From Plut-88900 sp965116945 (GTDB lineage: Bacteria > Chloroflexota > Dehalococcoidia > Plut-88900), in assembly GCA_965116945.1 (NCBI GenBank), contig OZ220734.1:2728001-2792000 (forward strand): a stretch of 64,000 bases of DNA. The letters are read 5' to 3'. Below the pieces are notes generated by a model, which was not told the origin of the DNA, searched no databases, and saw nothing but the letters and a program-made list of their open reading frames with translations. This document shows, piece after piece, positions 43,268-51,989 of the stretch. The position numbers and the translations under genes were made by a program. Within the stretch, counting starts at the first letter, position 1. Each line of letters opens with the position of its first letter.

Positions 43268-43834
43268 ATGTCCTCAACCAGCATCGGAAACAAGTCCCGG
43301 GTCTACCTCGGCCTCGGGTCGAACATTGGTACCAAGGAGGCTAATCTTTCCCGCGCCCTTAAGCTCCTGCCGGAACTCGTTACCGTAAGCCAGGTATCAT
43401 CAATCTACGAAAGCGAGCCCGTGGGCCCTAAGGATCAACCCTGGTTCGTCAATGCTGTTTGTCTCGCTTATACCGAGCTCTCTCCCCGAGATCTCCTCGT
43501 CTATCTAAAGAACATAGAGGGCCAAATGGGCCGCATCATGAGCTTTAAGGACGGGCCCCGCATCATCGACATTGACATACTCTTCTACGACAATGAGGTC
43601 TTGGAGACCCCGGACCTTACCATACCCCACCCCCGCATAGCCGAACGTGCCTTCGTCCTCCACCCCCTATCGGAACTCAACCCCCTGCTGTTCCACCCGG
43701 TCCAGTCTCGCACCGTAGCTCAAATGCTATCCGCCCTCTCAAGACCCGAGCGGGTCAAAAAACGCAGATGGAGCACCCTCTACGGCTCGGGCCTCACCTC
43801 AACACCCAAGGGCACTCTCCTGGAAAACGAATAG
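43268..43834 (+). CDS. folK: 6-hydroxymethyl-7,8-dihydropterin pyrophosphokinase
   Basis: 188 residues. VYLGLGSNIG near residue 12, SSIYESEPVG, DQPWFVNAV and GPRIIDIDILFYDN are the HPPK motifs, with both metal-binding aspartates in the last. IPHPRIAERAFVLHPL follows. It makes the diphosphate that FolP uses. The ATG at 43268 lies two bases after the folP stop. The C-terminal 25 residues are basic and longer than in many homologues. Confidence 0.93.
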   Translation: MSSTSIGNKSRVYLGLGSNIGTKEANLSRALKLLPELVTVSQVSSIYESEPVGPKDQPWFVNAVCLAYTELSPRDLLVYLKNIEGQMGRIMSFKDGPRIIDIDILFYDNEVLETPDLTIPHPRIAERAFVLHPLSELNPLLFHPVQSRTVAQMLSALSRPERVKKRRWSTLYGSGLTSTPKGTLLENE

Positions 43835-43865
43835 CCCGGGCTCTGCCCCTCACATCGGTTTGCTA

Positions 43866-44045
43866 TTACCCCGTCTCCTGCGGCAGAAAATTCGGTATGG
43901 AGTCCACTATTGGGTAGCTATGCGGACACCTCGGGCACATTAGCGACCCCGACATCACCTCCCCCTCTGACTCAGTCTCCGCCACCAACTGTAGCTCCCC
44001 TCGGCATTCTGGGCACGCCAATATATCCATTAAGTCTTTTTTCAT
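43866..44045 (-). CDS. Trm112-family zinc-ribbon small protein
   Basis: 59 residues, starting MKKDLMDILACPECRGELQL and ending with YPIVDSIPNFLP. The CPEC and CPRC pairs form a zinc ribbon, and the YPIxDxIPxLLP end is the signature of the Trm112/YcaR family. In eukaryotes and archaea Trm112 activates methyltransferases; the role of bacterial relatives is less settled. GGAG precedes the ATG. The gene is shorter than most annotation cut-offs. It converges on folK and diverges from the nitronate monooxygenase gene. Confidence 0.8.
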   Translation of the reverse strand: MKKDLMDILACPECRGELQLVAETESEGEVMSGSLMCPRCPHSYPIVDSIPNFLPQETG

Positions 44046-44132
44046 CTCGGAGACTCCAGGGCCCCGTGGAATGCTCCGCCCACACGCTGGCCCCTGACTA
44101 ACCTTTCCCCCACCATTGCGTTATATTATATC

Positions 44133-44189
44133 CTTGAATCCAACCCTCCTCCCTTGCTTATAAGAAGTTCCTGGAGGGATTGATTCAAG
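44133..44189. other. Two-part inverted repeat in a divergent intergenic region
   Basis: CTTGAATC (44133-44140) pairs with GATTCAAG (44182-44189), and CCCTCC (44144-44149) with GGAGGG (44173-44178), around an AT-rich loop with TTATAA. AT-rich promoter-like sequence (TTATATTATAT, 44120-44130) lies beside it. It could be a leader hairpin of the gene at 44230 or a protein-binding site. No gene is seen in 44046-44229. Confidence 0.45.
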
Positions 44190-44229
44190 AGTAATCTTCC
44201 TCTACAAACCGGTCTTTCTAAAGGATGCA

Positions 44230-45177
44230 ATGAAAGCCACTCGACTTACAAAATCGCTCAATATCCAGACTCCCATCATTCAGGCAGGCATGCCTTGGGT
44301 TTCCAACGCTGAACTAGCCGCCACAGTCTCTAACTCCGGCGCCCTTGGCATGGTCACCCCCAACGCCGCCCTCCCCGAGGACGGAGACGAAATCGAGAAC
44401 TTTCAGTCCCAACTCCGAAAGATTAGGGCCCTCACCCCTCGCCCCTACGGCGTATGTCTTTTCACAGACCACCCCATGCTCGATGTCCTGGTTAGCATCA
44501 CCACTGAACAGGCTGTCCCCATTGTCGTAACCGTAGGCGGCGACGCTTCCGACCATACTGGTCACCTTAAGGATTCGGGAATCACTGTGTTCCACGTAGT
44601 CGGCTCAGTCCATCAGGCCCGAAGCGCCGAGGCCCGGGGTGCTGATGGCGTCATCGCCACCGGCACTGAAGCCGCAGGACCCGGCAGTACCGACAACCTC
44701 TCCCTCCTTACTCTGGTCCCACAGGTCGTCGATGCTATTGAGATTCCGGTAATCGCCGCAGGTGGGATCTCTGACGGCCGAGGGTTGGCTGCTGTCATCG
44801 GTCTCGGAGCCAGTGCTGCCTACATCGGCACCCGCTTCATCGCCACCCACGAATGTGTCGCCCATCCCAATTTCAAGGATGCCATCATCAACGCCGTCGA
44901 TACCAGTACAGCCATAGCTACAGTCGGTTCCCAAGCCGTACGACTACTCAGAAACAGCGCCTTCGACCACTTGGCTAATCCCACCAACGGCGCACATCCC
45001 GCCAACAGCTCTCATACAGATGACCAGACCCGCACCTCCCTGCTTGAAGGCGCCATCGATGACGGCTTGGTTTACTGCGGTGCCAGCGCAGGCGTAGTCA
45101 ACGAGGTCATGAGCGCAGCCGACGTGGTGAAGGCCCTCGTCCAGGAAGCGGATGTAGCCATGTCACGCATACGCTAA
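44230..45177 (+). CDS. Nitronate monooxygenase (NPD) family FMN enzyme
   Basis: 315 residues, FMN-binding TIM barrel. QTPIIQAGMPWVSNAELAA at the N-terminus, GADGVIATGTEAAG near residue 137, IPVIAAGGISDGRG and GASAAYIGTRFIAT are the family's FMN phosphate-binding strands. It oxidises alkyl nitronates or reduces an enoyl-type substrate (the family includes FabK). A His near GTEAAG, typical of classic nitronate monooxygenases (GxEAGGH), is replaced here by GPG, so substrate is uncertain. AAAGGATGCA precedes the ATG. Confidence 0.82.
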   Translation: MKATRLTKSLNIQTPIIQAGMPWVSNAELAATVSNSGALGMVTPNAALPEDGDEIENFQSQLRKIRALTPRPYGVCLFTDHPMLDVLVSITTEQAVPIVVTVGGDASDHTGHLKDSGITVFHVVGSVHQARSAEARGADGVIATGTEAAGPGSTDNLSLLTLVPQVVDAIEIPVIAAGGISDGRGLAAVIGLGASAAYIGTRFIATHECVAHPNFKDAIINAVDTSTAIATVGSQAVRLLRNSAFDHLANPTNGAHPANSSHTDDQTRTSLLEGAIDDGLVYCGASAGVVNEVMSAADVVKALVQEADVAMSRIR

Positions 45178-45183
45178 ATTAGC

Positions 45184-46086
45184 CTATTCCTGGACCGTGG
45201 CCCTAAGCTCTACTCCCGCCCGTTCTTCGTGCAGCCTGATAACCCCTCTCGAGTCTTCTTCCCCCCATCCCCGCTCCATGGCCTCCCTCAAGTCCTTGAG
45301 CGCCAGGTCTATGGTAGGCATTGGGACTCCGTACTCCTCCCCTAACTCTGAGGCCAGTGTCACGTCCTTCGTCGCCAATTTGATCGCGAATTCCGGCGAG
45401 AAGTCTCCCGCCAGCACTTTCTTGGGTATGCTAACGTGTAACGCCACCCCCCTCCCCACCGCCCCGTCCCTTACCGCTTTCCACACCGTCTCCGGTTTCA
45501 CTCCCGCCTTCACAGCCACCGTGAAACACTCACCCACAGCTTCCATGAAAGCGTAGTTGATCGCATTGTGCGCTAGCTTGCAGATCGTCCCGCACCCTAT
45601 AGCACCGCAATACTGTGCCTTATCTCCAATTGCATCCAGCACCGGCTTGCACCTCTTGTAGGTCTCTTCGTCACCACTGACCATCACGGCAAGCTTTCCG
45701 GCCACCGCACCCGGCACGCCGCCGCTTACCGGTGCGTCCAGCATCACACACCCCTTCTCCCGAAACATCGGCTCGATTCTGCGCACCAATGAAGGCCTGT
45801 TGGTAGTCAGGTCCACGTAAACAGACCCCGCCCCTATCCCCTCCAGCACACCACCTTTCCCAATTGCCACCGCTTCCATCTCTGGCGGCCCCGGCAATGA
45901 CGTGAATGTAACGTCACTGGCCGCCGCCACCTCCGCTGCAGAACCCGCCCCCGACGCACCCATCTCCAGCAGTGGCCTCATCCTATCCTTTGCTAAGTCC
46001 AGCACCGTCATTTCAAATCCCGCCCTTGCCACGTTCCTGGCCATGGGACCACCCATATTTCCCAGTCCTATGAATCCGACTTTCAT
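45184..46086 (-). CDS. 3-hydroxyisobutyrate dehydrogenase-family NAD(P) oxidoreductase
   Basis: 300 residues of the beta-hydroxyacid dehydrogenase family. GFIGLGNMGGPMARN binds the dinucleotide, DAPVSGGVPGA is the substrate signature, and the catalytic Lys lies in CKLAHNAINYAFM. It oxidises 3-hydroxyisobutyrate, tartronate semialdehyde or related acids. The start at 46086 has GGGAGAC upstream; the frame remains open further upstream but that stretch reads as a different, decayed frame. It is convergent with the nitronate monooxygenase, 6 bases apart. Confidence 0.88.
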   Translation of the reverse strand: MKVGFIGLGNMGGPMARNVARAGFEMTVLDLAKDRMRPLLEMGASGAGSAAEVAAASDVTFTSLPGPPEMEAVAIGKGGVLEGIGAGSVYVDLTTNRPSLVRRIEPMFREKGCVMLDAPVSGGVPGAVAGKLAVMVSGDEETYKRCKPVLDAIGDKAQYCGAIGCGTICKLAHNAINYAFMEAVGECFTVAVKAGVKPETVWKAVRDGAVGRGVALHVSIPKKVLAGDFSPEFAIKLATKDVTLASELGEEYGVPMPTIDLALKDLREAMERGWGEEDSRGVIRLHEERAGVELRATVQE

Positions 46087-46151
46087 TCTGTCAGTCTCCC
46101 TTTTTCTTAACCCTAATCCCAATCCTATCCCTCTCGGATATCTTCCGCGCT

Positions 46152-46364
46152 CTACCCAGCCCCATCCCCCACCGCAGCCGGCCCCTGCATCGATTTGAAG
46201 AACTCCGGAGTCCCGTATTCTCAAGCCTGAATAACTACCGCCATCGGCACCTGGTTCCCGAAAGTCAACGCCTGCCTGTCCGCCTCCAGGTGCTCCCTCC
46301 TCCACCAAATTTAATCCCCCATCACGGCTATCTGTCCGACTACCTTATCTAGCTCCAGGCTCAC
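46152..46364 (-). pseudogene. Decayed or recoded frame overlapping the selB stop
   Basis: A 71-codon frame starts with GTG overlapping the selB stop (GTGA), reads SLELDKVVGQIAVMGD, meets TAA at 46311-46313, then continues in the same frame with coding-like, GC3-rich codons (REHLEADRQALTFGNQVPM), meets TGA at 46221-46223, and goes on (EYGTPEFFKSMQGPAAVG) to TAG. The start overlap is typical of an operon partner of selB. The two in-frame stops suggest an inactivated gene. Because the second stop is TGA beside selB, selenocysteine readthrough of a short gene starting after the TAA (GGAGGAGG is present there) cannot be excluded but is less likely. I do not recognise the family. Confidence 0.45.
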
Positions 46365-48223
46365 CTCAGCACCCTGTCATCACCCACCCGACGCGTGATC
46401 TTTTGCTGGTCCAGGTATTCCATCAGCGCAAGGGCGTACTTCCGGCTTGTGTCGAACATGTCCCTCACCCGACCCACGTTTATCTTCCCCGTCGCCCTCG
46501 CCTCCTCCACTATCCTGTTTTTCATATCCTCAAATGCGGTTGCGCTGAATACAACGTCTTGGTTCACCTTAACCACCTTGCCCCCATCCACCAGCCCGGC
46601 AACCAATTCCCCACTGATCTCGATATCCGTTGGTGGCGAGTAAGGTTGTGCCTCCAGCGCCTTTAGGTAGCGATTGACTTCCGCCTGCTGCCTGGCACTC
46701 AGGACCTGGCTGTGCCCCGGCGCCTTTACCACAGTTCCTTCCTCTTCCACCACACCCTCTTCGACGAGCTTACCCACAACCCTTGCGAACACCTGCCCCC
46801 CAAGCCCGAGCTTGCTCCTCAACTCTTCCTTCGGCAGTCCCGTCCTGAGCGGGTAATCCCCATGATATGCCTCCACCGCCTCCATAACCCGTCCAACAAC
46901 ATGCACCCAGCCTCTCCCCGAGTACAGCATCGTGCTGGCAGAAACACCTTCATCTCCCAACACCCGCAGGCTTCCTCGATCCAACAAGCTCCTTAGCGCC
47001 TCCTCCGCCTCCTCCCCGGAAACCCCGCTCTCCTCCACAACCCTCTTCCACGTGCTCGGCTCGTTGGCTTCCAGCGCCTTCAACAGGACTTCATCCGGCC
47101 GACCCTCCACCAGCACGCTTAACCGTTCCACCACCGGCGCATCGAACCTCTTGTGCCTCCTGGCCAGAGCCTCCACAACCTCCCCTCCCCCCAGTGTCCC
47201 TTGGTGAGACCTGATCACAAACAAGTCGCCCTTCACCGCCGCAATTGGGTACTGCAGGTACAGCTGGGCCCACCCCGACTCCCCCGCCTCTAGCTCCTCT
47301 TGGTCCAGCAATCGCACCCTCGCTAGCGTTTCGCTCGTCCCGAGGTGTACCGTCACCGATGCCCGGTGCTTTACCGACACCGGAGAGTCCGGCACTACCC
47401 TGAGCTTCACGTCCAACGCCCTGCTCTCCTTCAACCAACCCCGGTCCGTTAGGATTTGCCCCCGCTCAATGCTCTCGTGGTTAATACCCGAAATGTTCGC
47501 CGCCACCCTCGTCCCTGGCATCCCCACCTTTGCACTCTGCTTGTGCGTCTGAATTCCCCTCACCCGACCCCTCTGTCTTCCCGGAATCAGTTCAACCTCT
47601 TCCCCAACCGATAGACTCCCCCCGACTAGTGTCCCAGTTACCACCGTCCCAAACCCTGAGATGGTAAACGCCCTGTCTATAGGTAAACGCGGGTGCCCCT
47701 CGTCCAACCTCCCTTCTACACCATCCAGGATGGAGTCCAGTGCCTCTGACAACTCCGGCAACCCATCTCCCGTCACGGATGACACCCCGACCATCCTCGC
47801 ATCTTCTAGCGTAGTCCCCTTAAGCGCATCACTTATGTCCGAAGTAACCAGTTCCATCCAGTCGTCGTCCACCAGGTCCCTCTTGGTCACCGCAACTAAC
47901 CCCCGTTCAATCCGCAGCAAGTCGATAATCGCCAGGTGCTCCCGGGTCTGGGGCATCACCCCCTCATCCGCCGCCACAACCAGAAGTGCCACGTCTATCC
48001 CCCCCACCCCCGCCAGCATGTTCCTTATGAACCGCTCGTGCCCCGGAACATCAACGATGCTAATCTCCCGACCGCTCGGCAGCTTAAGCCAGGCAAACCC
48101 GAGATCGATCGTCAACCCTCGCTCCTTCTCCTCTCGCAGCCTGTCCGGGTCGATCCCGCTCAGCGCGCGCACCAGCGCAGACTTCCCATGATCAACATGC
48201 CCTGCAGTTCCAATTACGTACAT
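46361..48223 (-). CDS. selB: Selenocysteine-specific translation elongation factor
   Basis: 620 residues. The GTPase domain has GTAGHVDHGKSALVRAL, the DVPGHERFIRNML switch and TKRD; EF-Tu-like domains II/III follow (GFGTVVTGTLVGGS, IQTHKQS). The C-terminal 250 residues contain the winged helices that bind SECIS RNA. It delivers Sec-tRNA to UGA codons. selA, selD and tRNA-Sec are not in this window, so the trait depends on genes elsewhere. It follows hemW on the same strand after 119 bases. Confidence 0.93.
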   Translation of the reverse strand: MYVIGTAGHVDHGKSALVRALSGIDPDRLREEKERGLTIDLGFAWLKLPSGREISIVDVPGHERFIRNMLAGVGGIDVALLVVAADEGVMPQTREHLAIIDLLRIERGLVAVTKRDLVDDDWMELVTSDISDALKGTTLEDARMVGVSSVTGDGLPELSEALDSILDGVEGRLDEGHPRLPIDRAFTISGFGTVVTGTLVGGSLSVGEEVELIPGRQRGRVRGIQTHKQSAKVGMPGTRVAANISGINHESIERGQILTDRGWLKESRALDVKLRVVPDSPVSVKHRASVTVHLGTSETLARVRLLDQEELEAGESGWAQLYLQYPIAAVKGDLFVIRSHQGTLGGGEVVEALARRHKRFDAPVVERLSVLVEGRPDEVLLKALEANEPSTWKRVVEESGVSGEEAEEALRSLLDRGSLRVLGDEGVSASTMLYSGRGWVHVVGRVMEAVEAYHGDYPLRTGLPKEELRSKLGLGGQVFARVVGKLVEEGVVEEEGTVVKAPGHSQVLSARQQAEVNRYLKALEAQPYSPPTDIEISGELVAGLVDGGKVVKVNQDVVFSATAFEDMKNRIVEEARATGKINVGRVRDMFDTSRKYALALMEYLDQQKITRRVGDDRVLR

Positions 48224-48342
48224 CTAGCCCCTTGAATCTCCCTTTTCGAAACTAGAATAGCACCACAATTTCCCCATCGACAACGCGGCCAACCACCCCT
48301 CTTCTATGACTGGTGCCTTCAAGATTCTGTGTGTTTACCGCC

Positions 48343-49572
48343 CTACGCTCCCATCGACACAAACCTCTGAAACACCTCGTTCCCCAACAACCTCCCCCGG
48401 CCCGACAGCCTCCACCTGTCCCCCTCTTTCTCCAACAACCCCAGTCCCATCAACTCCTCCAGGTCTTTTCCAAACACAGACTCCATTTTATGCCCAAACC
48501 GCCCCCGAAACCCCTCACCCGGAACCCCTTCCATCAACCTCAGCCCCATCATCATCGTCTCGCCCATCTCAACCTCCTCCGAAATAACCTCCACTTCCGA
48601 CACCGGGCCCTTATCCCTTAACGCTTCGGCCATTTCCTCCCTGCTCCCGACCGGCAACCGACCCCACCCCCCATCAGCCTCCAATTCCCTCACCCGGTTC
48701 ACATATCTCCGCGGGTTCCGCTCTTCCGCAAACCTGCACCCCCCGAAAAACGAGTGCGCTCCCGCCCCTATCCCCACATATTCTTCATTGCGCCAGTAGA
48801 CCAGGTTGTGCTTGCATTCCAGATCAGGCTTCGCCCAGTTTGATATTTCGTATTGCTCATACCCCGACGCACCCAGTGCATCCATGGCATGCAGGTACAT
48901 CTCCGCCGCCAGGTCGCTATCAGGCTCTGGCGTGCTCCCGCGGAACACGTCCTTGTGCAGTGGAGTGCCCTCTTCCAGGGTAAGGGCGTACAGCGAAAGG
49001 TGCTCCGGACTCAACCCTATCACCCGGTCCACGCTTTCCTTCCATTCCCCCAGCGTCTGCATTGGCAGCCCAAACATCAGGTCCAGGTTCACATTGTCGA
49101 ACCCCAACTCCCTGGCCACCAGGAATGCCCGTTCCGCCTCATCCGCCGAGTGCCTACGTGTTAACGCCAAGAGATGAACGTCGCTAAAGCTCTGCACCCC
49201 GATGCTCAGCCGGTTCACCCCCACACTGCGCAACCCCACCAAATGCTCAATGCTCAGGTCCCCAGGGTTGGACTCGAGTGTTATCTCCATTCCCGCTTCG
49301 CACTTGAAACTCCGCTGGCAGGCAATAAGTATCCTCTCAACATCGTCTACCGGCAGCAGTGATGGAGTCCCGCCCCCAAAGAAAACCGTCGGCACCCGAT
49401 ACCCTTCCCCCAACCCTTCCCCCCACATCGCAATCTCCTCCACCACCGCCGACACGTACTCCGGCATCAGGTCTTCAATCCCCGCATACGTGTTGAAATC
49501 GCAGTAGTTGCACTTCGTTACACAGAACGGGATGTGCAGATACAGCGAAACCCGACGCGGCTGTCTAGACAT
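48343..49572 (-). CDS. hemW: HemW-like radical SAM heme chaperone
   Basis: 409 residues. The radical SAM cysteines are in PFCVTKCNYCDF near residue 16, FFGGGTPSLL near residue 65 binds SAM, and KHNLVYW near residue 255 is the HNxxYW motif characteristic of HemW rather than of true coproporphyrinogen dehydrogenase HemN. The C-terminus is a winged helix. HemW inserts heme into respiratory proteins. It overlaps the ychF end by 8 bases. Confidence 0.9.
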   Translation of the reverse strand: MSRQPRRVSLYLHIPFCVTKCNYCDFNTYAGIEDLMPEYVSAVVEEIAMWGEGLGEGYRVPTVFFGGGTPSLLPVDDVERILIACQRSFKCEAGMEITLESNPGDLSIEHLVGLRSVGVNRLSIGVQSFSDVHLLALTRRHSADEAERAFLVARELGFDNVNLDLMFGLPMQTLGEWKESVDRVIGLSPEHLSLYALTLEEGTPLHKDVFRGSTPEPDSDLAAEMYLHAMDALGASGYEQYEISNWAKPDLECKHNLVYWRNEEYVGIGAGAHSFFGGCRFAEERNPRRYVNRVRELEADGGWGRLPVGSREEMAEALRDKGPVSEVEVISEEVEMGETMMMGLRLMEGVPGEGFRGRFGHKMESVFGKDLEELMGLGLLEKEGDRWRLSGRGRLLGNEVFQRFVSMGA

Positions 49573-50659
49573 TGAACAGGAAGTTAATCACGTCGCCGTC
49601 CTGCACCCTGTACTCTTTGCCCTCCTGCCGTATCAACCCTTGCTTCCGCGCCTCCACCAGGCCTTGGCACTTCATCACATTTTCGTACTCTATCACTTCC
49701 GCCCTTATAAACCCCCGCTCGATATCCGAATGTATCTTGCCTGCGGCCTTTACCGCCGCCGTGTCCCGACCCACGGGCCACGCCCGTGCCTCATCTGGAC
49801 CACAGGTTAGAAACGACACCAGTCCCAACAGTTCGTAAGAGGCCCGCAGGACCTTGTCCAACGCCGGCTCTCCTCCATTCATAGAAGCTCGGAATTCCAT
49901 CGCCTCCTCGGCATCTAGCTGGGATAACTCCTCTTCCAGCTTTCCACAGACGGACGCCACCCCCACCTCCCCTGCACCGAACTTGTCCATGACCCTCGCT
50001 TCCAGAAATCCATTATCGTTTAGATCGTCCTCTCCCACGTTCAGCAACATCAACTCGGGTTTGGCCGTCAGGAACTGGTATCCGCTCAGGGCCTTCCCTT
50101 CATCAGCCGTCAGGCCCTGGGAGCGAAGCGGCACACCTTCCTCCAGCTTCTCCTTCACTCTGTCTATTAGTACTCGTTCATCGAGCAGCTTGTCCCTCTC
50201 CTGCGCCCGAGCCCCCTTTAACGCATCTCCCAGCCGCTCCCGCTTCCGCTCCAGGATCGTCAGGTCCGAATACGTCAGTTCCAGATCCAGTAACTCGATG
50301 TCCCGCAGAGGGTCGACACTTCCCTCCATGTGCGGCATCGACTCATCCTCGAATGCACGAACGACATGCAACACAGCATCTGCCTGCGAAAGCACGTTCA
50401 GCAGCTTCCCCCCGAAACCTTCGCTCTTCCCAAACCCCCTTGGTGTCAGCGGCACGTCGAAGTACTTCACCTCGGCTTGCACTATCCGCCTGGAGTTAAA
50501 CAGGTCTGAGAGGGGTTGCAGCCGGGGGTCCGGCACCTTGGCCACCCCCACCGCCGCCCTGTCCCCATGACTCCCCGAACCCTCACCCCCCAGCCCCGTG
50601 AGCGCATTGAATATGGTCGTTTTGCCGCTCTGCGGCAACCCAATGATTCCTATTTCCAA
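49565..50659 (-). CDS. ychF: YchF/Ola1-type GTP/ATP-binding protein
   Basis: 364 residues. GIIGLPQSGKTTIFNAL is the P-loop (most YchF have NVGKS; this is the QSGKT variant), YFDVPL replaces the usual DxxGL switch II, and LLNVGED is the NxxE nucleotide-specificity motif. A coiled coil spans about 140-200, and the C-terminal TGS domain ends RVQDGDVINFLFNV. The family acts in translation and stress response. The start is TTG at 50659 as the first strand begins there. The next gene hemW overlaps. Confidence 0.85.
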   Translation of the reverse strand: MEIGIIGLPQSGKTTIFNALTGLGGEGSGSHGDRAAVGVAKVPDPRLQPLSDLFNSRRIVQAEVKYFDVPLTPRGFGKSEGFGGKLLNVLSQADAVLHVVRAFEDESMPHMEGSVDPLRDIELLDLELTYSDLTILERKRERLGDALKGARAQERDKLLDERVLIDRVKEKLEEGVPLRSQGLTADEGKALSGYQFLTAKPELMLLNVGEDDLNDNGFLEARVMDKFGAGEVGVASVCGKLEEELSQLDAEEAMEFRASMNGGEPALDKVLRASYELLGLVSFLTCGPDEARAWPVGRDTAAVKAAGKIHSDIERGFIRAEVIEYENVMKCQGLVEARKQGLIRQEGKEYRVQDGDVINFLFNV

Positions 50660-50825
50660 GTTTGTTCTCTTTCGTGTTTCCCATTATTGCAAAGTTTGAA
50701 CGTTTATAGCATTGAGAACACCTGTAGGCAAACCGGACAGCTAGCAACTAACTGCACTTTCCTTCCTTGACAGCCACCCCCCTCCCCCCTACTGTGACAC
50801 CCAAACCCCCGCCGAGGTGTCCAGT

Positions 50826-51965
50826 ATGAGATTCGACAGTGGACTATATGCCCACGGTGGCCAAATGGAAGGTTACCCTTGGATCGAGGAATGGCGCGCA
50901 GAGGCCCGCCTCTACGAACAGGCCGGTTTCACCACCGTTTGGAGCGCCGAGCACCACTTCTTTTGGGACGGATGGGTGACGCCTACTCCTTCCAACCCCA
51001 TCCTCGCCTGCGCTGATCTCGCCGCCCAGACCACTACCCTCCGCCTCGGACAGTGCGGCGTGTCCATCACCGATCGGCACCCAGTTCACGTCGCCGAAGA
51101 CATCGCCATGCTCGACCACATGAGCAAGGGACGCGTCGACTTCGGTGTCATCAGGGGCATAAACAACCGCGTCAGCGCCAACTTCAACCGCAACGCCGAC
51201 CGCCGAGACCAGAAGAAAAACTACGCACTTTTCGAAGAATCCCTCGACATCATCTTAAAGTGCTGGACGGAGGAAGCCTTCACCCATACAGGCGAGTTTT
51301 ATACCCTCCCTGTACCCGGCTGGAAGGAACCCGTCGCCGATATTGCCCAGGACCGCCGCTACAATAACGAAGACGGTGAGCTAATCGCACTTGGCGTCCA
51401 CCCCAAGCCCTACCAGCAACCCCACCCCCCCGTTTGGCAAATGGCCGACTCCGCTTCTTCCCACGCATACGCCGCCAGCAGGGGATTCAGTTGCATGTCC
51501 TGGGGCCGCACATTGGAAGGCACCCGTGAAGCGTGGACATCCTTCAAAAACGCCGCCTCGGATGTCCAGGGTCGGGAAGTGCCTATTGGCGAAGGTGTCG
51601 CAATGATGCGCCCCATCTTCGTCGCCCCGACCATGGAAGAGGCCCGACGCATCATGCGCCCCGTCATCGATACCGCCATGACATACGGTGCAGGCAAATG
51701 GGCCCGACCTACTATGATCGGCAAGTCCGAATCTCTTACTGATGATGACCAGAATGAAGACTGGTTGGACTTCCTTACTAAGAGGGGCCACACCCTGGTC
51801 GGCACACCGGAATTCGTCGCAGAGGGCATTGAGCGCTGGCGCACCGAACTGGGGTGTGATCACGTAACCCTGTACTGGCCTCTGCCACACCTGACCTTCT
51901 CCGAGGTGATGCGCTCCCTTTACCTCTTCGCCGAGAAGGTTATGCCCCAATTCCTGGACAAATAG
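50826..51965 (+). CDS. LLM-class flavin-dependent monooxygenase
   Basis: 379 residues, luciferase-like, the same branch as the gene at 33696: TTVWSAEHHFFWDGW near residue 42, HVAEDIAMLDHMSKGRVDFGVIRG near residue 90, and the C-terminal VMRSLYLFAEKVMPQF. ATG at 50826 lies 8 bases after GAGG; an in-frame GTG three codons earlier overlaps that site. It would use reduced FMN and oxygen to oxidise an unknown organic substrate. The solute-binding lipoprotein follows after 24 bases. Confidence 0.85.
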   Translation: MRFDSGLYAHGGQMEGYPWIEEWRAEARLYEQAGFTTVWSAEHHFFWDGWVTPTPSNPILACADLAAQTTTLRLGQCGVSITDRHPVHVAEDIAMLDHMSKGRVDFGVIRGINNRVSANFNRNADRRDQKKNYALFEESLDIILKCWTEEAFTHTGEFYTLPVPGWKEPVADIAQDRRYNNEDGELIALGVHPKPYQQPHPPVWQMADSASSHAYAASRGFSCMSWGRTLEGTREAWTSFKNAASDVQGREVPIGEGVAMMRPIFVAPTMEEARRIMRPVIDTAMTYGAGKWARPTMIGKSESLTDDDQNEDWLDFLTKRGHTLVGTPEFVAEGIERWRTELGCDHVTLYWPLPHLTFSEVMRSLYLFAEKVMPQFLDK

Positions 51966-51989
51966 AACAGCTCGGTAAAGGTAATACCT

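Noticed and set aside
45184..46308. Longer version of the hydroxyisobutyrate dehydrogenase starting 74 codons upstream
   Set aside because: The extra stretch is Gly/Arg-rich and is in a different frame from the coding-like sequence there; the Rossmann motif begins at 46086.
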